From: Rhyacophila brunnea
Taxonomy: Eukaryota; Arthropoda; Insecta; Trichoptera; Rhyacophilidae
DNA length: 64,000 nt
Reading direction: 5' to 3'
NCBI GenBank assembly: GCA_022495005.1
Contig: JAGYXB010001964.1
Span: 434,001 to 498,000, forward strand
Part shown: piece after piece, positions 45,354 through 58,360 of the stretch
Layout: the number at the start of each line of letters is the position of its first letter
How positions within the stretch are numbered: the first letter of the stretch is position 1
Program-made: the position numbers and the translations under genes
The notes under the pieces: generated by a model
The model's input: only the letters and a program-made list of their open reading frames with translations
Told to the model about the DNA's origin: nothing
The model's database searches: none

Positions 45354-46319
45354 TGTACAATTTCTACTTAATTTGCTCTCTCTCAACGCATGATCTGCAT
45401 ACTCTCACGTGACGTCATTGATTTTAATATTGTTCATTAGTTTGTTCTATTAAATCTAAATTTATTTAATTAACCGTTCCTTCACGATCCTAAAAAAATT
45501 CGTCCGTTCCGGTGATGTCACCTTCAGTTACCGTACGATATTGAGAATATTACTGTAGATAATAGGGAAATATAGAAGAAATTTATTTACTGGATAATGA
45601 CATCGATTATGAAAATGATAACATTTTATTAGATGTATTATTGTAGATTCTAGGAATCGCTAAAATATGAAGGTGACAGAGTGCACATTAACTGAAATAT
45701 TTGCATTCAAAAAGCCTGCGTCTCCAGAAGTTATATTACAGCAGCGGTTGGGTCAAAAAAATAATCATCAATTTGTGAGAAATACGCATCCTTTTATAAA
45801 TATTGTTATAATTTTATGACTGTTTTGAACTGTCTGGATGCCCCTTTTAAATTTTTTGTACAGTCATTTGCGTCAAAGAAAATCGCCGTTAATGCCTACA
45901 TGTCAGAATATTCATTGGTATCACAGAACATTCTGTATTAATTTATTGAAATAACTGCTAAAACGCATAGTTGTTGGCGAAATTCTGTGTAAATAGTAAT
46001 TTTATCTCTACCTACCTTAATCAGTAAATCTCACCGACCGTTTTTGTGATGAATGTAGGTTCAGGTCCTTATTTGGTATATTTATTTTCTAATATGTATG
46101 TTTCTGATTTTGTTCAAAATTGTATATGTTAAATGAGAGGGGTTGAATACTTAAATATTGTGTATTGAAGTAAATAAAAAATCCTTTTAATCAAAATATT
46201 AAGTATGTTTTTTATGTAATATGCCTAATATGAGTACACAAGATTTCAGAAAGTTATGTTGTTGTTTCTCTACTTTCTCCTGGCTTATTTTTGGGAGTAA
46301 ATCATAATTTTCATTCCAC
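45354..46319. other. AT-rich spacer, nothing recognised
   Basis: No long frame and no repeat match. A short CACGTGACGTCATTGA string near 45410 stands alone. Confidence 0.35.
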
Positions 46320-46710
46320 AACATATGATGATCTGAGTTAAAACCTCCTTATTGGCAATGTGGTCAGGCCAATATATTTTCATGGTACACCCAAACCACC
46401 ACTGAAAGCCTGCAATCTTCGTATTGTCGGTTCATTTAACGTCCATTGCCTTGACTCCGTAGCCCAGTGACGTATAACCTGATCGTCCGCCATAAAGATG
46501 ATTTTTTTTAATGTGCTTATTGCCATCTCAACCCTGATCTTAATCACAATATGCTCTGGGCTCCACTCTTCATGTAAACAGCAACTGAGGTATTTTACAT
46601 GTCCCATCCTCTTTGCAGGCCTGCCCTCAATGTACAGGCGGATATCTTCGACTTTTTGTTTACTCACAACCATAAAATTCCATATCATGTCTTACATATT
46701 TATAATGTTT
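46320..46710 (-). pseudogene. Non-LTR reverse transcriptase C-terminal remnant, frameshifted
   Basis: The minus strand gives MVVSKQKVEDIRLYIEGRPA, RMGHVKYLSCCLHEEWSPEH and IVIKIRVEMAISTLKKIIFM. After a frameshift near 46400 it gives WWFGCTMKIYWPDHIANKEV. These correspond to the RT palm/thumb (the VKYLGC-type strand) and the following CxRRxL-I-W-DHxxNEEVL region. The catalytic FADD box upstream is gone. Confidence 0.72.
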
Positions 46711-46720
46711 ACTTCAGTCA

Positions 46721-47660
46721 GTAATCATTGAAATGATAATGTCTTTCTTATATACCAAATATATTTTCTTTGACAACCCTTTTATACAGCCTAAATGTAT
46801 GGAAATGGAGCCGATAAAAGCACCCGAGCAGGCTATTCTAAATATTTTACACGGTAACATCCGTTATTTTTATTGGTCCGAAATAACACGGATATCACTC
46901 GGAGCAATTCCATAAACAAGGTGGTTATCTACAATAATTATATACATACCACACTGTATCTTACTTGATTCTAACCGGGTGTATTTGTAATTAAATAAGA
47001 CGTCATTTAAACTGTGTTATTCGACGACAATTCGAGTGGTCATGGGCGGTCGTGTTAAAAATATCACGTTCGACAGTTAACTTCTCGGGACAATTAAGCG
47101 ACTGAATTCAACATATTATCATATTTATCACTTTTTCATTGCTTTTGGAGTTAAGTGATAAGTTAGAATAGCCCCGCAGGTCTACTGATTAAGTTAAATT
47201 ACGAGTCAACCTCGCAATTGTTTCAAGAGGACTACAGTCAAATGTAAAAACGCTAATATAATAAATAATATGAATGGTAAAATAAAAGCACTGATATTAT
47301 AATAGGCCTCTAAAAATATTACTTCCACCCTGCCAATAGTTTTCATAGAAAAAACGGAAACATCAAACATAATTATTATTTGTTGTATAGCAACCGGTAT
47401 TTATAACAAACTGGAATTCGCTTCAGCGATTTTCACAGGGAAACCACGTACGGTTTTAAATCATAACATCCAGATTTAACCTTTTCTTCTTCGACCATAT
47501 CCGCTCCTCAGTTAAAGCTGAGTGAGGTCCAAAGATGCTTCTTCACTCTCGGTGTGATGAAAGGATGCCTGGTCCGCTCTCTTATCTCCTTTTTACTCCT
47601 AAAGTTATACAAACGCACACCCAGTATCTGTTTCTCAGTATACGGTTGCTCTGAGTCTTC
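46721..47660. other. Spacer, nothing recognised
   Basis: About 940 bases without a recognisable gene or repeat. Confidence 0.35.
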
Positions 47661-47792
47661 ATAATGCTGTGTCTACATTGGCAACAAGTTACTGGCAACC
47701 TCATTAAATTTCGATTGAAATAATTTTTGGTCAAACAAATTTTGATAATTATCGTGAAATTTAATGAGGTTGCCAGCGTGGACATGGCATAA
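47661..47792. mobile_element. Small hairpin MITE
   Basis: The outer arms AATGCTGTGTCTACATTGGC and inverse ATGCCATGTCCACGCTGGC enclose perfect 19-bp inner arms starting GGCAACCTCATTAAATTTC (47694-47712 and 47756-47774). The whole 130-bp unit can fold into one long stem. No clear TSD was resolved. Confidence 0.7.
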
Positions 47793-47906
47793 GGTGTCAT
47801 GATTCGATACCGTATAGCAACACCGTCAGAATGCAACCATCCAATAGGCGGCATTTAATGGCGACGGTTTCATGTGTACTGTCGTCTTTACGATTTAGCT
47901 AGGTAC

Positions 47907-48415
47907 CATTGTCGAAAGGTGGAGGTAGGCTATTGAGATCCGACATAAATAATGCAGACTAAACTTTGTCAGCTATAGTTATTTCTTTTCATTGAACGAA
48001 TAATACAAACTGTAGATGGTGTTGGTTAGTTTTCAAAATTGAATTAAAACCTGTGTAAGCCAAGCCATATAGATAATAAACAAAACAATATTATAGTATT
48101 TTTTATCTATTGTGGTTTGAGTTAGGCAGGGCTAACATTATTAAAAAAAACTAATCAACACCATCTATGTATGACAATGTAAAACAATTAATACAAATAA
48201 GTATGACTGATAAAGTGTACACTATTTTTGTCGGATCTCCACAGCCTACCTTCACTATGATGGTTTGGTTTAGGCAGGGTTTTATTGAATTTTAAAAACA
48301 AATTTGTAATAATTTGTAATCTTAATTCAATGAAAACAAATAAGTATCCTTGAGAATGTTTGGTGTGCACTATTTATATCGCATCTTTACATCCTGCCTC
48401 AACTCTTCGCCACAG
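47907..48415 (+). mobile_element. hAT-type element (CAGTGGCGAAGGG family), copy 2
   Basis: The left CATTGTCGAAAGGTGGAGGT and the inverted right CTGTGGCGAAGAGTTGAGGC correspond to the ends at 2011 and 3266. The flanking 8-mers CTAGGTAC (47899-47906) and CTAGGTAG (48416-48423) match at 7 of 8. The internal TGGTTTGAGTTAGGCAGGGC and TGGTTTGGTTTAGGCAGGGT pair repeats the dimer-like organisation of copy 1. Confidence 0.82.
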
Positions 48416-48423
48416 CTAGGTAG

Positions 48424-51400
48424 ATACCTACATATTTATTGTACAATTTATTTTTATGCGAATATAGAAAATATTATGTTGTATTATATTATTAAGGCAC
48501 GCCTTTGGACATCTAGAACCGGCGTTTTACCGTGTTTTCTGTTTTATTAAAGACAGGTCTAATAATAACATAAATGCTACATAAACTATGCGCAAAGTGT
48601 ACGGTCAACATCCTCTCCAACGTTAAATGATAGCAATTTTACCCAATTACGACCATATTTCTTTCTTATACATCACCGCTGTATAGGATGTCACAGATCA
48701 TGGCAAACAGAAGCTTAACTAACTATAAATCCTGCACAGTCTAGCTAAAGAACATCATTCAGGTCTTGGGAAATTCCTTCTTTTTGGACCACTCCCTTTG
48801 CCACACAGCTTTGAGAGGCGTTTCCCGTTTGCAATAGTGTACACTTGAAATCAGAGAAGACTTGATTAAGAAGATTTTTGTCACACTTAATAGGAAGTCA
48901 AATGAAATTGCACCCTTTTTGCCCGCGGCACTAGCTTATGTCTTGTCCAGATGGCGTGATTTGACTCGCGCTTAAAAACTCGCGCGCATTCCAGCTACAT
49001 GTGACCTCACTGAGCCGTCCACATGTAATCGCCGCGTGTCACTTCTCGCACGCGGTCAAGGTACAGGTGACCTCATTGAGCTATTGAGCATTGAGCGTGA
49101 AAACAGTCTGTTTCTGCCTTTTCTGGAGCTGCTCTTTGGCACTAACTATAATAATTCATAGATATTATATAGAACTCTAAAACTAAGAGGCTGTCTATTA
49201 CACAACACTCTTTTAATCTGTTTGCAACGATATGTCACATTACTCACATTGTCAATCCAACTGACAATCTCCCAATGATCCATAAATCAATATCCAGTTG
49301 CCTGTTTAAATTATGCTTATTATATTTAGAGGTATTTATTTAAACTGGCAAATAATCATGTGTAATTTTTAAGTAGCCTAAAATCCCCTGAAAAACGAAA
49401 TATTAGGCTAAAACTCTTTACAAAATATCATACATTATCATGCCACTAAGAAGTTTTGAGACTATCACGGCGTAATAATTTTTTGGTTTTTCATCCCCAT
49501 TCTTTTTTCAACGTTTCGTACTCATCGTAGAAGCTATTCTCAAGATATACTTACATAAGTACTGTTGGCGATTTCCGAACACTCAATGAACACGGGCCAC
49601 AAAATTGACTTTGAGAGCAAGATAATTGGATCGGAATAACGGATATTTTTTGCATTTAGTAAATGAGACCATCGAAACAGACCCCTTTAGGACATAAGAG
49701 CGACTTTCCAATTCATTCCCTTTACCTACTGCATTATTTATAAAAAATTGTATGTGTTTAATACGATGCGAAGTATAAATTTTAAATATAGAATATTCGA
49801 AACAAACGAAATGATTTTTTCTGTCAGATCAATGAAATGACAGCTCGGTGTGTATTGAAAGCCATGCAGACGATTTTTATGGTCGTCATAAATATTTCAG
49901 CCAATTACTCAAATAATCACATTCGTTGAAGAGGCCTCGATAATAAATATATCAATTGAGTGATTTTAAGTGGAGTTTCAATGTCAACTTTTCATTGCAA
50001 AATGCACATGGACTGGTTGAATTTTTGGGTAATTAAGTCAATTGTGTAGAAAAGTCTAAAGTGAATTAACCACAAGATCTGGAACCATCTATGAAATTCA
50101 CAAGATAATTGGATGAATTTCAATAAATAATGTTTAAATCATATTTTATTGTTTCGTTTATATATTGACTTTTTTATATTTAAATTGTGTAGTAAACTAC
50201 TCACTCTTTTTAGATAACATCCTTTAATATTTTAATGTATATCTTATGCCATCCTAATACAATATAATCTATAATCTTATGCCATAAAATACAATACAAT
50301 ATAAACCCATGTTGAAGATTGAAAAAACACTTCACATTCATGAAACAGATGCTTTAGATCGGAAACGAATGAAAACGCTTTTTCAAATACCTACACATAG
50401 CAATGCATTAAATGATGCATACCAATAATTAATTGAGGAGAAAAGACGTTTTAAAAATGATACTTTTGACAAATTGATTTTCGGTTTGAATGTCCAGTGA
50501 TATAAAAAGCGACATTCCTTTGTTTATTCTTTAAAATCGTGTATAAAATGAGTAGATGTCACAGAAAATATGTACTTATAAACGTAGTCGTATGCAAGTG
50601 ACAGAAGATGCGACTTTCTTTTGTTTTTTTAAGCTTGCTTATGCAGATTTTCCGAATGATGAATTTTAAAATTGTAATAACGGAAACGGAAATGGTTGCA
50701 TATATTATCGGAATATACCCCTTATGATTTTAATAATATGTATGACATTTTGGGGCATCATATTAATTTGGTTGTCACGATCAGGTGGTTTTTTCTAGCG
50801 GTAACCCTGGCAACATCATACGGAATTGACCGCTAGTTAAAATGATGTTTATCGGTGCATATTATAGAGATACTGATGACATAATCTAATCAACAGAGTG
50901 TGCCCACTAACAATTAAGTGTCACGTATTATGTGTGATATATGGTAGCCAAATTTTAGGTAATTCTCTTTAACTTAAAATGACATTCATAAAACACCGCC
51001 ATATGCAGTGCTGTCCCTGAAATCAATTGCCACTTATCAAACGGTTCGCTTCTAATTGTATTACTATTTCGTTTTTAATGCATACAGTATAAACATTATT
51101 GATTATCGGTGATTATTTTTAATAGTTCTATTGGAATTAGGTGTATGGCACTGTTTACGAAAGCTAGTAGTAAAAAAATATATACTTATTCAAGATTTTT
51201 TCTGAAAAGAGTAAATTATTATAACCATACTGTTTTTTGTGATAGGTACGTTATATTTCGTCATATGGTTTGCTTCAAGTATTATTTTGTTGTTTTTTTT
51301 TTAATTGAATTAACTCCCAATTTGCGACTGAGTTTCTTTCCACGTGAAATATTTGTCTAAAAATAGTGCAGTATTTACAAGAAATATGGCATTCTCAACT

Positions 51401-51499
51401 GCAAATACCAAAATGGTGGATATAAACAAATACATTCAATTGATCAGTGTACTATAATTTCAATATAACGAAACCACAATGAACAAAACTATTGATTTT
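48424..51499. other. Long spacer, nothing recognised
   Basis: About 3 kb with no frame over 85 codons. A CG-richer patch lies at 48930-49110 (ACTCGCGCGCATTCC, CACGCGGTCAAGG) with two ACAxGTGACCTCA-like repeats (ACATGTGACCTCACTGAGC near 48999 and ACAGGTGACCTCATTGAGC near 49064), a 65-bp-spaced direct repeat. Confidence 0.4.
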
Positions 51500-51971
51500 A
51501 ACAACGTTTTTATTAGCTCGTATTCTTATTTGTCCGGTGGTTGTTTTTCCGGTGGTTGTTTGTCCGGTAAAAATCTTGCAATCGATTTTTAAATAACTTC
51601 CCGACTAGCTAGACATTTGAAACTTTTAGAATATATCAGAACACGATGCCAATGCATTCTTTTATAGCCATCTTTAAGCAGACTTGAATTCATTTTCAGT
51701 TAATTCTGTTTTGTATGAAAAGTTATTTCGGAAGAAATCCGCAATCCAATCCACTATTATTGGTTGCTAGAGGGGTCCTAGCAACTAAATTATTAATATA
51801 TACGTGCGTTACTATGGAAATCAATATGAAATGTCAAAATGACATTTCAGTATTATTTCTATCAAGTACATTTTTTTTTGATCGTTTAAGCTAGTCAAGT
51901 CAAGTTTATATGATTCAACGGAAAATTTGAAAACGTTGTATATAAAAAGTTCTTTTTATCTTGTAATTATT
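51500..51971 (+). mobile_element. TACAACGTTTTTA family, copy 9
   Basis: Full-length, about 470 bp, from AACAACGTTTTTATTAGCTC to ATCTTGTAATTATTT. The GTCCGGTGGTTGTT segment is duplicated near the left end. All other blocks are conserved. Confidence 0.82.
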
Positions 51972-53517
51972 TAGTAATGCGATTCTTGTTTGTAATAATC
52001 AAAATCATTTTATTATCTATGTATAACCCTCTATTTACTACAAGCTCCTTCATTAATTTAGTATTTACCAAAATCACTAACAAATAAAAAATTATGCCTT
52101 ATAAAACATACATACAGTGCGTTTTTTAATACTCTGACCGTCGTGTCACTATGGTCAATCACCGTGCTGATATTTAATTTGCCTATCGCTTTTTTATAAT
52201 TAATGTTTTCCATAACCAACCTAACGGAATGAGAAAAACTATGAAACTAATAATATAATGGAAATATTTTCATCAGGCTAGGGTTACCGTCGTAGAATTC
52301 ATCAACCGGTTCTCGCGAACCGATGGAATCACCTATGGGTCACCTCTGGCTGCACGCGTAACCAATTATTACCAATAAAACTGTCATTCTCACAATTGAC
52401 CGCCAGACTCATTTTTAACTGTTAGGTAGATTAATATTTCCCAAAGCCTTATGTGTATTACATTATAATCTAGCTATTCTTAGGATTGACATAATTAAAT
52501 ATACATCAATGTTACATCTGGTTATGGATCTATTAATATTGTTTGTATGCAGAGATGTGCTATCGGAATATGTTGATGGTCTTGATTCAATACCTCGTAT
52601 GGCAGCAGAGTGCAGATAATAATACATATATACATATCCACTGAAACACAACAATAGTTCACCAACACAAAATAAAACTGTCAATAATAAACATTTATCA
52701 CCAGAGAACCACCCGTCTAGAAGGCTTGGTCTTAGGCCGCCTCAGGGTGAAAAAAAAATAATGAAGGGGAAGATAAAACACAGTTTTTTTAATTTAAAAA
52801 AAAACCAGTAGGTATAATTATAGAATTCTTGGGAAAATTCGAGAATACCTTCAACGCGATTCTAATAAAGATATTCAGGACCACAATCTTGGGAAACACA
52901 TTCAAAATGAGCTCATTTTCATCATGGGAGATGCAGTACTATACAATACTATTGTAGACATACCACATAAGTTCGACATAAGAAAATATGACATAACATA
53001 TTTAACTATTCATAATAGAAACCAAAAATTCTTAAAATAATATATCTCTTAGTACCTATATTAAGTTCATAAAAAATCTTAAATTTTGTTTTTCCGAAAG
53101 TAAGTATTAATTTTTAACATATGGTAGTCTCTCACATACATGTTGTAATTATAATAATGTATATTTATAGCAAATAATAGCCTATCTTAGTTTAAATTGT
53201 TATTTCACATAGTTTAATAATATTTAAGATTTGAATTATTAAAATACATATTAATTTCATGCAGCTTAAGTATTTAAATATGGTTATACTTACTACCATT
53301 TTCTGAAAGGCTGCGTAAATTTAATTGACATTCAGAATATTGATAAGTAATTTTCTTTTTAAAATCTCTCAGTATAAATAAATAACTGTAATATTGTATC
53401 AGTTGACAATGTTTCATTGAATCGGACGAAATCGGTCTTGGTTATTATCAATCTACGTGGAATTTAATTTAAATTAAAACAATGTTTTCCACTGTGAATT
53501 TCCAGTTAATGTAATTT
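51972..53517. other. AT-rich spacer, nothing recognised
   Basis: About 1.5 kb. A 73-codon minus frame at 52463-52684 has no recognisable features. Confidence 0.35.
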
Positions 53518-53950
53518 TTTATTTATTTATTTAGAAAAACAGTATTACGGCATTACAGCGATTGGCCAATGCGCCATAATACATAATAAATACAAAACTA
53601 TAAAAATATCTTAATTCTAAATAACAACTAATATAACAAGAAAGTAGAATGTGTTTATGTAAATATTAAAGAAACATGATAATATATACAATTATAAATT
53701 TAACCTATTTAACACGTCCACAGACATTATATAATTAATAAAAAAATAAATCAACCTCTATGGTGCCATCAAATAAGTTAATCGCACGATACACAGCATC
53801 ATAGAGTGATGAGTGATATTGGTGGGAACATGAAAAATAATATTTGCCAGTATATATGGATTGTAAATGAACCCACGAAGAAGTAAAAAGAAATGCATTA
53901 AAAGAGCAATCACTCTTCGGGTGGACAGGGATTGCATAAAAAGAAAGTTT
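53518..53950 (-). mobile_element. Non-LTR retrotransposon 3' end with (TAAA)n tail, second copy
   Basis: Same 3' UTR as 33541-33700 (GGCGCATTGGCCAATCGCTG on the minus strand) and the same AT-rich tail ATAAATAAATAAA. The upstream coding relic is shortened by a deletion that removes the MITRRKTDVM part. Orientation matches the other copy. Confidence 0.68.
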
Positions 53951-54421
53951 TTTGAAAAACGTTACAAATTTTGGTGTTTCTCTATATGGTATAAATTATG
54001 GTTAAAATTAATGATCAAGCAATATTAAAATTATCGATATACTTACGGTTGAAATACTAATAAATCTTATACGATCGTTGCAATGTAGTATGCATCGGTT
54101 TGAATGGAATTTACGCCTCCAATATTAACTAATATACCTAGTGCATTGACCTGTTTGCATTATTGTTTTACTTTTTTGAAAATATCTTGCCTCTATAAAT
54201 AGAGACAAATACGCGGTAGGGTGAATGGTGACAAGACTAAGTGTCTCCGAATTAAAAACTATTATTATTTTTTATAGGACGGCTAGAAATTTCAATTGTC
54301 GCAATGACAATATTTCATAGATTCAGCTAAGTACATATTAGTATTAGATATTATATCGGAAGCATTATCGCTTTAGTCAAATAATGATAAGGGTTTCATT
54401 TACACTTGAACGAGCCCTGAC
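53951..54421. other. AT-rich spacer, nothing recognised
   Basis: About 470 bases without structure. Confidence 0.35.
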
Positions 54422-55143
54422 CAGTGACGTCCCGTGGGGGTAGGCAGATACAGCGTCGCTTGGGGGCGGTAGTAATCCAAAGGGCGGCAAATCTAGGAGA
54501 ATCATTGGGTATATATAGATAACTACCCAAACTTAGTAATAACGGAAATATCTTTCCATTAAAAAATTCATCTCACTGGTTGGAAACAAAATATATTAAT
54601 TAGGTACTATAAAAGTTTCAACAGGACTTTATTTTTTGTCGGGCTCGCGATGTCTAGTTTACTTCCGTTGTCCTTGGATGTCACGTTCTTGGTGAACAGC
54701 AATGACACGTGCATGCATGCCTAATTTAAAATTTATCCAAATATGTTTGCCAGTCACAGGCGAGTTTTGGAAGTTGTCAGGTATATTTTAAATGTACCTA
54801 CTTAAGTATCTGAAATCTTTTATTTTGTTAAATGTCAATTCATGGTGGAACTGCATTGTATTGTTGTTTTTATTTAATAAAACGCAGTTTTTTTGTAGTA
54901 CTTATTCCACTTTTAAATCGTAGACTCGCAACATTGTCTATTGAAGCAGATATAGCATTTAAATTAGATTTAGTGGTATACTTATATTTTGTTAGTAATG
55001 TATCCATACAACATAGTCTAAGCATATCACACATTTCTTAGATATTTGAGTCATGAAAGGATGATTAAAAGTACTGTATTAAAAAAAATATGGCGGTATT
55101 TTGGCACTGCTCAGGGGTGGCATTTTGTCTAGGGACGTCACTG
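54422..55143 (-). mobile_element. MITE with CAGTGACGT termini, copy 2
   Basis: CAGTGACGTCCCGTGGGGGT at the left and inverted CAGTGACGTCCCTAGACAAA at the right. The flanking 8-mers GCCCTGAC (54414-54421) and GCTCTGAC (55144-55151) match at 7 of 8. Longer (722 bp) than the 544-bp copy at 2107, which has an internal deletion or lacks an insertion. A 69-codon frame inside is not conserved. Confidence 0.85.
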
Positions 55144-55264
55144 GCTCTGACCTAATACGTTTATCGAGGTCCCCAAAAGCCTAACATAATCTTAAAACGT
55201 AATAATAAAAAAAATGGTTATTTTATCCATATTATTTACTTAACCATCAGATACTTTAAACAAA

Positions 55265-55615
55265 TCATAGATTACGTAAGATGGTTCACTGTTATGTACT
55301 TTCAATTCTTTTGTATGGTATATGGGCGAGATTTTACGGAGAGTTGATACTTTTGAGATGTGAGAAAAACTGACCGGGTGACAAATGACGTTCTGAATTG
55401 AATGGGAAAGGACCGAAAAGTTCTGCGTATAATCAAAACCAGAAAACTACACTACTATGACATATGACAGGACAAAGTACAACATTCCCCAACTTGTCAT
55501 CTGAGGAAAGATCAATGGTAAACGTATCAGAAGACGAATACAGCTCCACCAAACTATTCCGGGTAGCAGATAGATCAAAGATCTCCCTGATGGTGGCCGA
55601 TTTCCGTTAGGAGAT
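55265..55615 (+). pseudogene. Non-LTR retrotransposon ORF2 post-RT relic
   Basis: Segments in alternating frames read VHCYVLSILLYGIW, then VTNDVLN, MGKDRKVLRIIKTRKLHYY and a terminal FPLGDDMI-like stretch. They fit the C-YVLS-LLYG, VTNEEVLxRMGK and IKTRKLxYxGH motifs downstream of the RT domain. Multiple frameshifts and stops. Confidence 0.65.
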
Positions 55616-57002
55616 GACATGATAAAAAGATATTTGCTTATGTACTGAAAACCGCTATATATATATTTATTTAATCGTAAGTTTTATTACGCAAATTCAA
55701 GTTGTAAAAATATCAATTGGAGTACAACATGAGATTTTTTAACTATATATTATTTGATTCGCTTACAAATTCTATTTATTTGACAGTGCGGTTGCGGAAT
55801 ATGTCAACAACATTATTTCAATTAATTTTTTGAACATTAAGCCACTTTGACCCTATGATAAATCCGACACTGCAAATTATCTACGGTGTAAGAGTCAGAG
55901 TCACAAATTAGTGAAAAGACAATAATTGAAGCTTTTTAACCACTCAATATCTATAGAATTTCGGCTTTTATAATATCAGGTGGAATCTTATGAATCGGTA
56001 GCATAAGTTTTTTGTTCTCACAACTTGCAGACCTAACCTGCAAATAATTAGTACTCTCAAAATTTGGGAGAGCAATTTATTATTGTGTCAGTTTGGATGG
56101 ACACTGTTTTATATATATTTTTTCTATTCAGTTTTCTGATTACGCTGTTTTTTTGTTTGTACATTATATTGTTATTATTACTACTAGAAAAAATATCAAA
56201 TGGCAGTGCCACCTTTGAACATACTTAGTTGTGGCTTAGTTCTGATTAAAATGTATTTTGATCAAAATTTGAATCATTTGAATCGAGCAAAATCTCATAA
56301 CAATTGACATTTTCAGATATATATCATTTTCAAAATCGTGTTCTCTATCCGTCACCGTATTTCTTGACACCTTTCCGTTAATCTGTCACAAATTATTTGT
56401 AATGTAATGTAATACTTGTACTTACTATTCGCTACGTTAGTAGAGTGTAGCCTTATAACTTTACACTTTTTACTACACCAATACATTTGCCTAATTACCT
56501 CGCATAAAATTAGATCAAATGAGATGTCTTGTATTAGTATATGTAGTAATAAATAAATGCATAGATAATATTGTATTATATAAAAAAATATGTTTAGAAT
56601 ATAAATTACATCATTATCGTCCTAGAGCCGGAGTGCAAAGTTATTAAATATTATGAGAGTACCATATTGTATTGTCTTTCAGGACCCGATTAAAATTAAA
56701 CGATTCGTTTGTCCACTAGTCATTCAAATATATAATTTGCGGTTAAGTGTAATTAATGTTTAATACGTCTTCTCCCTGACTCGGGCTCTCCTACACATTT
56801 ACACATTTTCTCTTATGCGTTACAGACAGATACATAATATATAAGTTAATACAGACAACTAATCAACTATTTTTTATTCAACGAATAAGACTCAAGATTC
56901 GAGAATGTAACATTAAATGTAGCTATTGAATACTAATGCCTACATAATTTGAAAAAATCCAGCGGTTACAGATTCAAGTCCCTTCGGGTGGTCTTTTGAT
57001 GA
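55616..57002. other. AT-rich spacer; possible SINE B-box at its end
   Basis: Nothing recognised except AGCGGTTACAGATTCAAGTC at about 56960-56980, a B-box-like string that could be a SINE relic. Confidence 0.35.
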
Positions 57003-57525
57003 TTTTTTTTCTAGTCGGTATAATTAATATGCATGGGATATTGCCAAATTGTGTATATTCAACATACATAATAATAGGGTAATTATCATTTTTTTTTATT
57101 TTATAGTCTATTCTATACAGAAGGCAGCTATCGGTGGCTATCGACGGTAGTTTATCATATTTATGTATTGAGGTATTATAATTGTTACAATAAGTTAGCC
57201 GTCTAAACTGTCTATCTCGCTCTATATGTTAAGACATCCAAGAGAGGGACTGTTTTACAACATTAAATAAAATAAATTACATAATTTAAAACATAGCACT
57301 TTTTGACAGTTCAGACGGTTAACTTATTGTAGCAATTAACCGCCTCAATACATAAATATGATAAACTACCATCGATAAATCCCCGATAGCCACCGATAGC
57401 TGCCTTGTGTATAGAATAGACCCAATTAAAAATAAAGAGATTGGTAATTACCTTATATGTACCTATGTTGAGTATACACAATTTGAAAACATCTCATGCA
57501 TATTATACCCACTAGAAAAAAAATA
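57003..57525. mobile_element. Fold-back element with ~210-bp arms
   Basis: The left arm (57003-57212) is nearly the full inverse complement of the right arm (57305-57525). The outer ends are TTTTTTCTAGTCGGTATAAT and TTTTTTCTAGTGGGTATAAT, and landmarks CAAATTGTGTATA, TCTATTCTATACA, TATCGATGGTAGTTTATCAT and AAGTTAGCCGTCTAAACTGT lie along the arm. The central loop of about 90 bp is unique. A fragment of the right arm is at 32873-32945. TSD not resolved. Confidence 0.82.
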
Positions 57526-57589
57526 TTTTTGATATGTGTATAGAATATACCTACATATTGATCATGTTGTGAACGTTTTGAGTTTGTAA

Positions 57590-58356
57590 TTTTCATTTCA
57601 TCTTCTTGGTCGTGCACTCATGGCTGAGGATCGTGACCACATTTGAATTTCGCCATCCTTTGAGCGACCAAGACTTCCCATTCTTCTCGATCTTCCGCTT
57701 CTCTCAGGGCAGAATGGATGGTGCCCCCAGTCAGCTCTTTCACTTGGTCTCTCCAGCGCACAGACGCTCTTCCTCTGCTTCGCCTTCCCTGGAGGCCACC
57801 CAAAACTACCAGTCTCTCCAGGTTGTCCGGTCCGTGCCTGATAATATGTCCAAAAAACTGCAGAATTCTTCTCAGACATATTGTCGAGAGCCGTTCCTTT
57901 ATCTTCAGTCTCTGGATGATTGACTGGTTCGACCTGTGCTCCGTCCAAGAAATACGAAGCATTCGTCGCCAACACCACATCTCAAAGGCATCAATTGCCT
58001 TCCGTTCCCTTGCCTTCAGGGTCCACGACTCGACTCCGTATAGAAATATCGAGAACACTAATGTTTGCATATGCATCATTTTTGTGGCAATCGAAATTCC
58101 CCGATCCTTCCATATAGTGGTAAGGCGTGTCATCGCATTTTTTGCAATCTGTGTGCGCCTTCTTATTTCCGCTTCGTATTCGCCCTTTCCACTGATGGTC
58201 GATCCCAGATATACAAACTCGTCGACTGTTTCGAGGTTTTGGAGTGTACTTGCTGTTGGTAGAAGGTTAGCCCGATCGACAACCATTTACTTGGTCTTAT
58301 TCCTATTAATAAGGAGGCCGTATTTGCGACTCTCTTCCTCTACCCTCTAAAGTTCA
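57590..58356 (-). pseudogene. RTE-clade retrotransposon ORF2 C-terminal region
   Basis: An open 222-codon minus frame (58286 to 57618) reads FVYLGSTISGKGEYEAEIRR, TQIAKNAMTRLTTIWKDRGI, FSIFLYGVESWTLKARERKA, IDAFEMWCWRRMLRISWTEH, CLRRILQFFGHIIRHGPDNL and RSRGRASVRWRDQVKELTGG. This is the thumb and post-RT region of an RTE ORF2. The ATG at 58286 directly follows an in-frame TAA: the codons before it read NRNKTK, and the family has NxxKTKYMV, so the Tyr codon is now a stop. The sequence then stops against a TTAA MITE at 58357. RT catalytic motifs and the endonuclease are missing. Least degraded RTE piece here. Confidence 0.88.
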
Positions 58357-58360
58357 TTAA

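Noticed and set aside
57718..58350. 210-codon plus-strand frame
   Set aside because: Antisense shadow of the RTE ORF2 relic on the minus strand, which has clear family motifs.
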